From NCBI GenBank assembly GCA_041395565.1, contig JAWLAI010000004.1, positions 310,001 through 374,000 of the forward strand: a stretch of DNA of 64,000 nucleotides, written 5' to 3'. The first letter of the stretch is position 1; the number at the start of each line of letters is the position of its first letter. Below, in pieces: positions 44,469 to 54,162 of the stretch. A program made the position numbers and the translations under genes. Under the pieces are notes generated by a model that saw only the letters and a list, made by a program, of their open reading frames with translations, had not been told where the DNA came from and did no database searches. The DNA is from Pseudomonadota bacterium (GTDB lineage: Bacteria > Pseudomonadota > Gammaproteobacteria > UBA9214).

Positions 44469-45740
44469 TCACGCCACCGCACGCAACGCCAGCAGCGCCG
44501 CACCGTAGGCGGCCTCCTGGTGCGCGGCGGCCGAGACCGGCACGCCGAGCAGGCGTGCCCTGATGCGGGTCCAGCCCGTGTTTACCGCACCGCCGCCGGT
44601 GGTGAGCACGCGTGCGGGGAAGGGGGCGCCGAGTTCGGCCAGCCGGCGATAACCGGCGGCCTCGATGGCCGCGATGCCTTCCAGAATGGCCTGGAAGAAC
44701 ACGGCGTCGTCCGCCGGGCGCGGCTCCAGGCGTGGTGCCAGCTGCGGGTCGCACAGCGGGAAACGCTCGCCCGCTGCGGGTAGGGGATAGTAGTCGAGGC
44801 CGGTCGGCTGATCCGGGCGCAGGGCGCGGCTGTGCCGTTCCATCTCATCGCGGCTGAAAAACTGCGCCAGCACGGCGCCGCCGGTGTTGGAGGCGCCGCC
44901 GGCCAGCCAGTGTTCGCCGAGCCGGTGGCTGTAGATGCCGTATTGCGGCGCGAACACCGGCTGCTCGGCAAGGATCTTCACGACCAGGGTGCTGCCGAGC
45001 GCGGTGACCGCCTCGCCGGGACCGGCACCGGTGGCGATGAAGCTGGCGGTGCTGTCGGTGGTGCCGCTGATCACGACGGTGGCGGCCGGCAGTCCCCAGC
45101 GTCGGCACCACTGCGGCTGCAGGTTCCCGAGCGGTGTGCCGGCCGGCACCACCCGTGGCAGCAAGGTGCGCGGCATGCCGAGTGCGTCCAGCCAGTCGGG
45201 CCAGCGGCGCGCGCGACTGTCATAACCGAGTTTGAGTGCGTTGTTCTCGTCGCAGGTATCGAAGCGTCCGCAGAGTCGTCCCAGCAGCCAGTCGGCCTGG
45301 TGCAGGAAACGCCGGATCGTGCCGTCTGGCGCGTGTTCCAGCAGCCAGAGGGCCTTGGCGAGGCTGGCGCTGGCGCCATGTGCGCCGTGCGCGGCGGGTG
45401 TGCGGGCACGGATGCGCGCCGCCGCAGCGCCGGCGCGGGTGTCGTTGTACATCAATGCCGGCGTCACCGGCGACCCGTCGCCGTCGATGCCCAGTACGGT
45501 GGCGGACGTGCCGTCCAGGCACAGGGCGGTGACCGCCTGCAGCGGGATCCGTGCCCGGAGCCGGCCGAGGGTGTCGTCCAGCGCCTGCCACCACAGCGCC
45601 GGGTCCTGTTCGACCGCGGCGCCAACCCGGCGGGGGACGGGCAGGCTGACGCGGGCTTCCGCCAGGACGGTCCCGGTGCTGTCGATGACGCAGCCGCGAC
45701 AGCCGGAGGTGCCGAAGTCTATGCCGAGGAACAGGGCCAC
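44469..45740 (-). CDS. FGGY-family carbohydrate kinase
   Basis: 423 residues from a GTG at 45740 that gives the standard N-terminus FLGIDFGTSGCRGCVID; no ATG lies closer and the upstream frame has no homology. Motifs: LCLDGTSATVLGID near 87-100, NDTRAGAAAARIRA, ISGTTDSTASFIATGAG near 240-256, ASNTGGAVLAQFF and TTGGGAVNTGWTRIRARLLG. It resembles the D-ribulokinase/xylulokinase side of the family more than glycerol kinase, but the substrate is not certain. It lies 31 bp after queF on the same strand. Confidence 0.82.
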   Translation of the reverse strand: MALFLGIDFGTSGCRGCVIDSTGTVLAEARVSLPVPRRVGAAVEQDPALWWQALDDTLGRLRARIPLQAVTALCLDGTSATVLGIDGDGSPVTPALMYNDTRAGAAAARIRARTPAAHGAHGASASLAKALWLLEHAPDGTIRRFLHQADWLLGRLCGRFDTCDENNALKLGYDSRARRWPDWLDALGMPRTLLPRVVPAGTPLGNLQPQWCRRWGLPAATVVISGTTDSTASFIATGAGPGEAVTALGSTLVVKILAEQPVFAPQYGIYSHRLGEHWLAGGASNTGGAVLAQFFSRDEMERHSRALRPDQPTGLDYYPLPAAGERFPLCDPQLAPRLEPRPADDAVFFQAILEGIAAIEAAGYRRLAELGAPFPARVLTTGGGAVNTGWTRIRARLLGVPVSAAAHQEAAYGAALLALRAVA

Positions 45741-45771
45741 GGACGCGGGCCGGCGCGGGCCATGGCCCCGC

Positions 45772-46161
45772 TCAGGGCAGCATGACCGGTGCGGGCGGTT
45801 GCCAGCCCGGCGCGCGGTGCTCGACGACGATGTCGGTGTAGATGCCGCCGCGCACATTGAACTCGGCACGCAGACGCAGGAAACGGGGCTGCACCGCCGC
45901 GACCAGGTCGGACAGGATGCGGTTGGTCACCGCCTCGTGGAAGGCACCCGTGTCCCGGAACGACCAGACATACAATTTCAGTGACTTGAGCTCGACACAC
46001 CGGGCGTCGGGAATATATTCCAGGTGCAGCGTGGCGAAGTCCGGCTGGCCGGTCTTCGGGCACAGGCAGGTGAATTCGGGCACCCGGATGCGTATGAGAT
46101 AATCCCGCTCCGGCTGCGGATTGGGAAAGGTCTCGAGTTCCTTGCTGGGCTGGGTCGACAT
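45772..46161 (-). CDS. queF: NADPH-dependent 7-cyano-7-deazaguanine reductase QueF (short form)
   Basis: 129 residues from the ATG at 46161. The unimodular type: FTCLCPKTGQPDFA near 41-54 with the nucleophilic cysteine, and the QueF motif ELKSLKLYVWSFRD near 67-80. Converts preQ0 to preQ1 in queuosine biosynthesis. Divergent from smc (about 97 bp between starts). Confidence 0.93.
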   Translation of the reverse strand: MSTQPSKELETFPNPQPERDYLIRIRVPEFTCLCPKTGQPDFATLHLEYIPDARCVELKSLKLYVWSFRDTGAFHEAVTNRILSDLVAAVQPRFLRLRAEFNVRGGIYTDIVVEHRAPGWQPPAPVMLP

Positions 46162-46257
46162 GGCACGACGATACAAGACACAAGATGATGGGTGCAAGAC
46201 CCCGGGCAGGCAACTAATACTTGTGCGCGGGGCCGCCTATAAGTACTCTAGCCGTCC

Positions 46258-49200
46258 ATGCGACTGACCAAGATCAAGCTGGCCGGGTTCAAGTCCTTCG
46301 TCGATCCGACCACCATCCACCTGCCCAGCAACCTGGTCGGCATCATCGGCCCCAACGGCTGCGGCAAGTCCAACGTCATCGACGCCGTGCGCTGGGTGAT
46401 GGGCGAGTCCTCCGCCAAGAACCTGCGCGGCGACTCGATGACCGATGTCATCTTCAACGGCTCCAACGGTCGTAAGCCGGTCGGCCATGCCAGCATCGAG
46501 CTGTCCTTCGACAACAGCGACGGCACCATCGGCGGCCAGTACGCCGGTTTCAACGAGATCTCCATCCGCCGCCAGGTTTCGCGCGACGGGACCTCGAACT
46601 ACTTCCTCAACAACACGCGCTGCCGCCGTCGCGACATCACCGACATCTTCCTCGGTACCGGCCTGGGCCCGCGCAGTTATTCCATTATCGAGCAGGGCAC
46701 GATCTCGCGTCTGATCGAGGCCAAGCCGGACGACCTGCGCGCCTTCCTGGAGGAGGCTGCCGGTATCTCCAAATACAAGGAACGCCGGCGCGAGACCGAG
46801 AACCGCATCCGCCATACGCGCGAAAACCTCGACCGCCTCAATGACCTGCTGGAGGAAATCGAGAAACAGCTGGAGAAACTCAAGCGTCAGTCACGCGCGG
46901 CGGAACGCTACAAGGAGCTGAAGGAGGAGGAGCGCCAGGTCAAGGCCGAACTGCTCGCGCTGCGCTACCACGCCCTGCATGACCAGAGCAGCGAGCGCTC
47001 ACGCCTGATCCAGGAACGCGAGCTGACGCTGGAGGCCGACGTTGCCGCGCAGCGTGGCATCGAGGCGGAACTGGAAAGGCTGCGCGATGCCCTGGCCGAT
47101 GCCAACGATGCCTTCAACGAGGTGCAGGGTCACTACTACAAACTCGGCGCCGACGTCGCGCGCATCGAGCAGGCGATCCAGCACAGCCGCGAGTCGCGCC
47201 AGCAACAGCAGCAGGAACTGGCACGCATCGAGCAGACCCTGGGCGAGGTCGAGACGCATATCCGCCTCGACAGCACGCGCCTGGAGGAACTGGCCCAGAG
47301 CATCGCCGGCATCGAGCCCGATCTGGCCGCGGCCCGTGCACGCGTGGAACAGTCGGCGGCCGAGCTGGCGGCGGCGGAGCAGGCCATGCGCGCCTGGCAG
47401 ACCGAGTGGGATGAGTTCAACCGCCGCGCCGCGGAACGCGCGCAATCGGCCCAGGTCGAGCGCACCCGGCTCGATCACCTCGAACGCCACGTGCAGCAGC
47501 TCGACACCCGCCTGCAGCGCATGGGGGAGGAGCAGCAGACGCTGGGCAGCCAGGCGCTGATGGAAGAGATCCGGCAGACAGCGGAACAGCTGGAGGCGCG
47601 CGAGACCGTTGTCTCCGGCATCCAGGTCCGGCTGGAAAACGCGGCCCGCCATATCAGCGACCTGCGCGAGACACTCTACCGGCAGGAGCAGGAGGTCGAC
47701 GCGCTGCAGAGCGAGCAGCATGCCACCCGCGGCCAGCTGGCCTCGCTGGAGACGTTGCAGCGCGCCGCGCTCGGCGAGCGTTCCGAGGAAATCAGCGGCT
47801 GGCTCCGCGCCAACGGCCTGCAGTCCGCGCCGCGCCTGGCGCAGTCGATCAAGGCCGAGGCCGGCTGGGAGCATGCCATCGAGACGGCGTTGGGCTTCTA
47901 TCTGGAAGCCATCTGCGTCGACGGTCTGCAGGACGCCGCGCGTATCCTGGGTGGCCTGCAGCATGGCAGCGTGGCGCTGTTCGAGACCGGCGGCCAGGCT
48001 GCGGACACGGTCGACCGCAGCAAGGGCACGCTGCTCACCGACAAGATCAGCGCGCCATGGGCGCTGGACGGCCTGCTCGACGGTATCTATGCCGCCGAGT
48101 CGCTGGATGCGGCGCTGACGCTGCGCGGCCGGCTGGCCGCGCACGAGTCGGTCATCACGCGCGAGGGCATCTGGGTCGGCCGCGACTGGCTGCGCGTGGC
48201 CCGCGACAGCGACGCCAAGGCCGGCGTCCTGGAGCGTGAACGCGAAATCGAGGCGCTCACAGGGCGCAGCCGGGAGCAAGCGGCGCGTATCGAGCAGCTG
48301 CGCCAGTCGCTGGACCGTGCGCGCGAGGATTTGCGCACTGCGGAAGCGGAGCGCGAGGGGCTGCAGGGCGAATACAACGGCGCACACCGCGCGGCCAGCG
48401 ATCTGCGCGCCAGCCTTGCCGCCGGCCGCTCGCGCCTGGAACAGCAGCAGCATCGGCGTGACCACGTAATGATGGAAACGGCAGCGCTGCGCGTCGAGAA
48501 GGAGAAGGAAGAGGAGGAACAGGCTGCGGCGCACGCACGACTCGAGGAAGCGCTGGCCGCGACCGAGACACTCACCCGGGAACGGGAGGAGCGCCTGCAG
48601 ACGCAGCAGCGGCTGGGTGGGGTGCTGGACGCCGCGCGTGAGCGCGCCCGCGCGGACCAGCAGGCCGCGCACGAGCTTGCCATCCGGGCCGAGTCGGTGC
48701 GCACTGCCCAGGCCTCTACCGACCAGGCACTGCTGCGCATGCGCGAGCAGAGCAGACAGCTGATCGCGCGCCGCGACGAGCTGGCTGCGGTGCTTGGCCA
48801 GGGCGACACGCCGATCGTCGAACTGGAGGGGGAACTGGAGGGACTGCTGACGCGGCGCGCCGCTGCGGAAGGCGAGCTGACGACCGCGCGCCGCCAGGTG
48901 GAGGAGATCGAACACAATACGCGCGAACTGGATCAGGAGCGCATCCGCAAGGAGCGCAGCGTCGGTGAACAGCGCGAACGGCTGGCCGCCGACCGCATGG
49001 CCTGGCAGGAGATCAAGGTGCGAGCCGACACCCTGCTGGAGCAGATCACGGCCGCCGGCTTCGAGTACCAGCTGTTGCTGGAGCACATGGATGCCGAGGC
49101 CACGGTCGAGCTCTGGGCGGACCGTGCCGAGAAGCTGGAGCAGCGCATCCAGCGGCTGGGGCCGATCAACCTGGCCGCCATCGAGGAATACGAGGAAGAA

Positions 49201-49770
49201 TCCAAGCGCAAGGTCTACCTGGATGCGCAGCACGTCGACCTCACCGAGGCATTGCAGACGCTGGAAAACGCCATCGGCAAGATCGACCGCGAGACGCGTG
49301 CCCGCTTCAAGGAGACCTTCGATTCCGTCAACCAGGGCATGCAGGAGAACTTCCCGACCCTGTTCGGCGGCGGTCATGCCTATCTGGAGCTCACCGGCGA
49401 GGATCTGCTCGATACCGGCGTGACCGTGATGGCGCGCCCGCCCGGCAAGCGTAACAGCACCATCCATCTGCTTTCCGGTGGCGAGAAGGCGCTCACCGCC
49501 ATCGCCCTGGTGTTCGCGATCTTCCGCCTCAACCCGTCGCCGTTCTGCATGCTCGACGAGGTTGATGCGCCGCTCGACGATGCCAATGTCGGGCGTTACT
49601 GCGACATGGTGCGCCAGATGTCGGAGCAGGTGCAGTTCATCTTCATCACGCACAACAAGGTCACCATGGAGATGGCCCAGCAGCTGACCGGCGTCACGAT
49701 GCACGAACCCGGTGTGTCGCGCCTGGTCGCGGTCGATATCGACGAGGCCGTGCAGCTGGCGGCAGTGTAG
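46258..49770 (+). CDS. smc: Chromosome partition protein Smc
   Basis: 1170 residues. Head N-terminal half with Walker A GPNGCGKSN at 31-39; long coiled coil about 170-500; hinge about 510-660 (GWEHAIETALGFYLEAICVD); second coiled coil to about 1000; head C-terminal half with signature LLSGGEKALTAIALVFAI and Walker B FCMLDEVDAPLDD. This is the SMC/ScpAB type rather than MukB, which fits a non-enteric gammaproteobacterium. It heads the smc-zipA-ligA cluster. Confidence 0.96.
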   Translation: MRLTKIKLAGFKSFVDPTTIHLPSNLVGIIGPNGCGKSNVIDAVRWVMGESSAKNLRGDSMTDVIFNGSNGRKPVGHASIELSFDNSDGTIGGQYAGFNEISIRRQVSRDGTSNYFLNNTRCRRRDITDIFLGTGLGPRSYSIIEQGTISRLIEAKPDDLRAFLEEAAGISKYKERRRETENRIRHTRENLDRLNDLLEEIEKQLEKLKRQSRAAERYKELKEEERQVKAELLALRYHALHDQSSERSRLIQERELTLEADVAAQRGIEAELERLRDALADANDAFNEVQGHYYKLGADVARIEQAIQHSRESRQQQQQELARIEQTLGEVETHIRLDSTRLEELAQSIAGIEPDLAAARARVEQSAAELAAAEQAMRAWQTEWDEFNRRAAERAQSAQVERTRLDHLERHVQQLDTRLQRMGEEQQTLGSQALMEEIRQTAEQLEARETVVSGIQVRLENAARHISDLRETLYRQEQEVDALQSEQHATRGQLASLETLQRAALGERSEEISGWLRANGLQSAPRLAQSIKAEAGWEHAIETALGFYLEAICVDGLQDAARILGGLQHGSVALFETGGQAADTVDRSKGTLLTDKISAPWALDGLLDGIYAAESLDAALTLRGRLAAHESVITREGIWVGRDWLRVARDSDAKAGVLEREREIEALTGRSREQAARIEQLRQSLDRAREDLRTAEAEREGLQGEYNGAHRAASDLRASLAAGRSRLEQQQHRRDHVMMETAALRVEKEKEEEEQAAAHARLEEALAATETLTREREERLQTQQRLGGVLDAARERARADQQAAHELAIRAESVRTAQASTDQALLRMREQSRQLIARRDELAAVLGQGDTPIVELEGELEGLLTRRAAAEGELTTARRQVEEIEHNTRELDQERIRKERSVGEQRERLAADRMAWQEIKVRADTLLEQITAAGFEYQLLLEHMDAEATVELWADRAEKLEQRIQRLGPINLAAIEEYEEESKRKVYLDAQHVDLTEALQTLENAIGKIDRETRARFKETFDSVNQGMQENFPTLFGGGHAYLELTGEDLLDTGVTVMARPPGKRNSTIHLLSGGEKALTAIALVFAIFRLNPSPFCMLDEVDAPLDDANVGRYCDMVRQMSEQVQFIFITHNKVTMEMAQQLTGVTMHEPGVSRLVAVDIDEAVQLAAV

Positions 49771-49864
49771 CAACAGTGCGGTATCATTGCCTGCGGTGAT
49801 TGCACGCAGCACGGAGTTCAGGTAAGAAAGGCGCTGACCCCTATATATCTGGTCGGCAGGTGGC

Positions 49865-50620
49865 ATGATGGAAAATTTACGCTGGATACTGTTAGCGATC
49901 GGTGTCGTCATCGTCCTCGGCATCTACCTCTTTGCAAGGTTCAAGACCTTGCGCGTGACGCTGCCGCGGCGCGCGCGCCCGAAGCCCGCGGCGCAGCGCC
50001 GCACGGCCGTGACGGAACTGGACGGATTCGACGCCGGGGAGCCGCTCGATTCCGGACTCGACGCGATGGATCCGCTGTTTTCCGCGGCTGAACCGGCCCC
50101 GGCGGCGGAGGCGGTGAGCGTCTCGGCGGCGCGTCCCGCCAGACCCGCGCAGCCGGCACGCGAACCGCGGCCGGAGGTGAGCCCCGACCACGTGTTCTCA
50201 TTGTTCGTGCTGGCGCCGCCCAGGGTGCCGTTCCGCGGTCCGATGCTGCTGGGGGCGTTGGCCCACGCCAAGCTCGAGCATGGCGACATGCAGATCTACC
50301 ACCGCATCGAAGTGGTCGACGGCAAGGAAAAGACCCTGTTCTCGGCGGCCAACATCCGCGAGCCCGGCACCTTCGACCCGGCCGCGATGGAGCATTTCAC
50401 CACCCAGGGACTGGCCCTGTTCATGCAGGTGCATCCCGGTATCGATGCCGTGTGGGCGTTCGAGGCGATGGTGGAGGCGGCGCGCAGCCTGGCGGACAGC
50501 CTGGACGGCACGGTCTGCGACGCCACGCGCAGCGTCCTGACCAAGCAGACCATCGGCCACATGCGCGAGGCCGTGATCAGCTGCCAGTTGCAACAGCGGA
50601 TGGCCAAAACCGCGTCATGA
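49865..50620 (+). CDS. zipA: Cell division protein ZipA
   Basis: 251 residues: N-terminal membrane anchor (WILLAIGVVIVLGIYLFARF at 6-25), basic then Pro/Ala/Glu-rich linker (about 26-105), and the C-terminal FtsZ-binding domain (from VFSLFVLAPP) with a typical ISCQLQQRM end. Short linker for the family. ATGA overlap with ligA. A second ATG one codon in is equally possible. Confidence 0.9.
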   Translation: MMENLRWILLAIGVVIVLGIYLFARFKTLRVTLPRRARPKPAAQRRTAVTELDGFDAGEPLDSGLDAMDPLFSAAEPAPAAEAVSVSAARPARPAQPAREPRPEVSPDHVFSLFVLAPPRVPFRGPMLLGALAHAKLEHGDMQIYHRIEVVDGKEKTLFSAANIREPGTFDPAAMEHFTTQGLALFMQVHPGIDAVWAFEAMVEAARSLADSLDGTVCDATRSVLTKQTIGHMREAVISCQLQQRMAKTAS

Positions 50621-52623
50621 AGGTACCGCCTGCGGCGCGTCAGCGCGCGCAGGCGCTGCGCGAGCAGCTGCACGAGCACAACTACCGCTACTACGTCCTC
50701 GACGCACCGACCATCTCCGATGCGCGCTACGACACGCTGCTGCGCGAGCTGCAGGATCTCGAAGCGCAATACCCCGGGCTGCTGACCCCCGATTCCCCCA
50801 GCCAGCGCGTTGGCGCGCCGCCGCTCAAGGCCTTCGGCGAGGTGCGCCACGAGCAGCGCATGCTGTCGCTGGACAATGCCTTCTCCGACCAGGAGCTGGC
50901 GGATTTCGACCGGCGCGTGCGCGAGGCGCTGGAGTCCGACACCGTCGAGTATGCCGCCGAACCCAAGCTCGACGGGCTGGCGGTGAGCCTGCTCTACCGC
51001 GACGGCATCCTGGTGCGCGCGGCCACGCGCGGCGACGGCACCACCGGCGAGGACGTCACCCAGAACGTGCGTACCATCGCCACGGTGCCGCTGAAGCTCG
51101 CAGGCCACGGCATTCCGTCGCTTATCGAGGTGCGTGGCGAGGTGTACCTGCCGCTAAAGGGTTTCGCGGCGCTCAACGAACAGCAGGCCGCGCAGGGCCA
51201 GAAAACCTTCGTCAACCCGCGCAACGCCGCCGCCGGCAGCCTGCGCCAGCTCGACCCCGCCATCACCGCGCGGCGCCCGCTGGAGATGTACTGCTACGGC
51301 GTCGGCAGGGTGGAGGGCGGCAAACTGGCCGGCCGGCACACCGACATCCTCGACCAGCTGCGCGGCTGGCACCTGCGCGTGTACGACGACATCCAGCAGG
51401 TCCAGGGGCTCAGGGGCTGCGAGGCCTATTACCACCGCTACGAGCAGCGCCGCGACAGGCTGCCGTTCGAGATCGACGGCGTGGTGTTCAAGGTGGACCG
51501 GCTCGACCAGCAGGACGTGCTGGGTTTCGTGTCGCGTGCGCCGCGCTGGGCGATCGCGCGCAAGTTCCCGGCCCAGGAGCGCGAGACGGTGGTGCTCGGC
51601 ATCGATGTGCAGGTTGGACGTACCGGGGCGCTCACGCCGGTGGCGCGGCTGGAGCCGGTGTTCGTCGGCGGCGTGACCGTGACCAATGCCACCTTGCACA
51701 ACCAGGACGAGATCGACCGCAAGGACGTGCGGGTCGGCGATACCGTGATCGTGCGCCGCGCCGGCGACGTCATCCCCGAAGTGGTGAAGGTCAACCCCGA
51801 ACTGCGCAGGAAGGGCGCGCGCCGCTTCCACCTGCCGGAACGCTGCCCGGTGTGCGGCTCGCACGTGGAGCGCGTGGCGGGCGAGGCCGTGTCGCGCTGC
51901 ACAGGCGGCCTGTTCTGCGCGGCGCAGCGCCGTGAGGCGATCCGGCACTTCGCCTCGCGCCGGGCGATGGACATCGAGGGCCTGGGCGACAAGCTGGTGG
52001 AACAGCTGGTTGAAAGGGAACTGGTGCACGATGTCAGCGACGTGTACAGCCTCACCGTGGAACAGCTCGCCGGTCTGGAGCGCATGGCCGAGAAATCGGC
52101 GGCCAAGCTGATCGCGGCACTGGACAAGAGCAGAAAGACGACACTGGAACGCTTCATCTACGCGCTCGGCATCCGCGAGGTGGGCGAGAGCACGGCACAG
52201 ATCCTGGCGCGCGAGTTCGGCGGCCTCGAGCCGCTGATGCAAGCCGACCTCGACACCCTGCAGGCGATCCACGACATCGGCCCGGTGGTGGCACAGCGCA
52301 TCAATGATTTCTTCGCGGAGCGGCACAACCGCGACGTGATCGACAAGCTCATCGCGGCCGGCATCCGCTGGCCGGCCGTGCAGAAACCGCAACACACGCC
52401 GCTGGCCGGCAAGACCTTCGTGCTCACCGGCACGCTGTCCCTGCCGCGCGACGAGATGAAGGCGAAGCTGCAGGCCGCCGGCGCCAAGGTCAGCGGCAGC
52501 GTATCGAAGAAGACCGACTATGTCGTGGCCGGTGAGGATCCCGGTTCGAAGTACGCCAAGGCGGTGGAACTCGGCGTCGCGATCCTGGGTGAGGCGGAGT
52601 GTCTGCGGTTGCTGGGAGAGTGA
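50617..52623 (+). CDS. ligA: NAD-dependent DNA ligase LigA
   Basis: 668 residues. Ia domain HNYRYYVLDAPTISDARYD; adenylation motif EPKLDGLAVS with Lys117; OB fold; four-cysteine zinc site (CPVCGSH ... SRCTGGLFCAAQ, around 408-430); helix-hairpin-helix region; C-terminal BRCT (about 590-668, GKTFVLTGTLSLPRDEMKAK). Complete and normal. Confidence 0.96.
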   Translation: MKVPPAARQRAQALREQLHEHNYRYYVLDAPTISDARYDTLLRELQDLEAQYPGLLTPDSPSQRVGAPPLKAFGEVRHEQRMLSLDNAFSDQELADFDRRVREALESDTVEYAAEPKLDGLAVSLLYRDGILVRAATRGDGTTGEDVTQNVRTIATVPLKLAGHGIPSLIEVRGEVYLPLKGFAALNEQQAAQGQKTFVNPRNAAAGSLRQLDPAITARRPLEMYCYGVGRVEGGKLAGRHTDILDQLRGWHLRVYDDIQQVQGLRGCEAYYHRYEQRRDRLPFEIDGVVFKVDRLDQQDVLGFVSRAPRWAIARKFPAQERETVVLGIDVQVGRTGALTPVARLEPVFVGGVTVTNATLHNQDEIDRKDVRVGDTVIVRRAGDVIPEVVKVNPELRRKGARRFHLPERCPVCGSHVERVAGEAVSRCTGGLFCAAQRREAIRHFASRRAMDIEGLGDKLVEQLVERELVHDVSDVYSLTVEQLAGLERMAEKSAAKLIAALDKSRKTTLERFIYALGIREVGESTAQILAREFGGLEPLMQADLDTLQAIHDIGPVVAQRINDFFAERHNRDVIDKLIAAGIRWPAVQKPQHTPLAGKTFVLTGTLSLPRDEMKAKLQAAGAKVSGSVSKKTDYVVAGEDPGSKYAKAVELGVAILGEAECLRLLGE

Positions 52624-52670
52624 GGGAAAATCGCCGAGACCGCGGCCGCGCGGATTTCTGAAACGGGTAT

Positions 52671-53279
52671 CTAGACTGCCGTCCTGCGCTTGGCTATACC
52701 GCACAGGATGCACAGACCCGTGCCAAAAAGATATACCGCTGCCGGCAGCGGCGCCGCGGAGACGCGCCAGGTCCCCGGAGGATTGAGCGTGGATGAACTC
52801 AACGCCGCGTTGAAATCCCCGGTAGCTACGCACATTCCATTTGCAACCCTTGTACAAATACCGAAACTTCCGCCATCCGGTTGGATGAATACATCATGTG
52901 TACTTACCAGGCGTGCTGCAATATCGCCGATGGCGGCCGGGCTGGGGAAGGCGATCCGCAGGTCGATATTCCATTCGGCAATTGCGCCCGATGAATCTGT
53001 CCAGAAGGTAAACAGGATTGAATCCGTATTGCTTTCCGTGAAGACCGTTACCCCGTCGCTGAATGTGAAGTGGGTTGGCGTTACCGCAGTCGCGACAAGA
53101 TCGGGAACCAGTGCCTCTGCCAATTGCAAAGATCCCGCAACCCGCATGGTACTATCATATACAGAACCGGCTATCGTATCGTAGGTATTGCCGGTGTACG
53201 TATACACAGTCGCGCCATTTGCCACAGCAACGGTCAACAAACAGCCGTACAGGGCAAGGAAGAGGCGAGCTGTCATCAT
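52671..53279 (-). CDS. Secreted protein with PEP-CTERM-like (VPLPAA-type) sorting tail
   Basis: 202 residues: signal peptide (about 1-22, LFLALYGCLLTVAVANG), a beta-rich domain with one cysteine pair (FGICTRVANGMCV), and a C-terminal tail APLPAAVYLFGTG, hydrophobic helix, KRR. This is the VPLPAAxWLFGSG variant of the PEP-CTERM exosortase signal. No exosortase or EPS genes are in the window. Base composition is lower in GC than its neighbours, suggesting recent acquisition. Confidence 0.8.
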   Translation of the reverse strand: MMTARLFLALYGCLLTVAVANGATVYTYTGNTYDTIAGSVYDSTMRVAGSLQLAEALVPDLVATAVTPTHFTFSDGVTVFTESNTDSILFTFWTDSSGAIAEWNIDLRIAFPSPAAIGDIAARLVSTHDVFIQPDGGSFGICTRVANGMCVATGDFNAALSSSTLNPPGTWRVSAAPLPAAVYLFGTGLCILCGIAKRRTAV

Positions 53280-53426
53280 GGAGTCCGATCAGGCAGAGCC
53301 GTCAGTTCCGGCCGGTTCGATTATTATCAGAAACAATAATACTTCATCAAGCAAACTAGCGGATTAGTACCTTCGTATGATACGGGTGCCAAGGGCTGAT
53401 ACTGCGAAATGTCTCCGGGATGACAC

Positions 53427-53978
53427 TCATTGTGCCTGCACGCCATGCTGTCTGCGTTCCGCCAGTCCGAGCTGCCGATAACGCAGGAAGGTCAGCGGCC
53501 CGTAGATGGCGACCACCAGGGCGTACCCGACGATGCCAAGTCCCACGTGGTAGCCGTAGTCGGTGGTCTCGTCCGGGTACAGGTACATCACGGTGGCGCC
53601 GAGCGCGCACATGAACCCAGCCGGCATCAGGCTGAAGATCACGCTGGGCAGCGGGCGGGCGCCGGCCGCCATGCGCGACAGCAGCATGCGGTACTCGGAC
53701 TCGCCCATGGCGCGGATCAGCCAGAGCTTGCTGCTGTTGGAAGCGGCCACCAGCCAGGAGGCCACCATGATGACGATGCCGGCGCCGACGTCCCACCAGG
53801 GGATGATGAACACGCCGATCGTCAGCAGGGCGAAGGGCCAGTGCAGGCGGCGGATGAGGGTGTTGGATTCCAGCTCGAGCCGGGGCGAGGCCAGCCAGGT
53901 CGAGCCGATGTCGCCGATGCGCGCGAGCAGGATCAGCAGGGCCAGGGTGATTTTGACGCTTTCCTGTACTTCCACCAT
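53427..53978 (-). CDS. Membrane protein of unknown function
   Basis: 183 residues from the ATG at 53978, supported by an AGGAACC ribosome-binding-like site 7 nt upstream. Five or so hydrophobic helices (about 7-22, 45-60, 65-84, 108-130, 140-165), with RIGDIGSTWLASPRLELESN and SKLWLIRAMGESEYRMLL as polar segments. No family recognised. Converges with nothing nearby; stands alone upstream of pgsA-like on the same strand. Confidence 0.65.
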   Translation of the reverse strand: MVEVQESVKITLALLILLARIGDIGSTWLASPRLELESNTLIRRLHWPFALLTIGVFIIPWWDVGAGIVIMVASWLVAASNSSKLWLIRAMGESEYRMLLSRMAAGARPLPSVIFSLMPAGFMCALGATVMYLYPDETTDYGYHVGLGIVGYALVVAIYGPLTFLRYRQLGLAERRQHGVQAQ

Positions 53979-54162
53979 CTGGGTTCCTCGCTGGTCATAC
54001 GGGCGGATCCCGGCAAGGGCAAGGCAGTGCCGGTGCTGTTGTAACGGCAGCAGGTGCTGGGAGACTAGGGGACGGAGGGAATTTCTGCGCCTTTCCTGCG
54101 CCGCCTGTCGCACTGGTTTTGAATAAACTTTTGCCGCCACCTCTTACCGAAGCACCGCGCAA

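Noticed and set aside
46999..49923. Long open frame antisense to smc
   Set aside because: Leu/Gln-rich translation of the coiled-coil coding strand with no domains; smc is the real gene.
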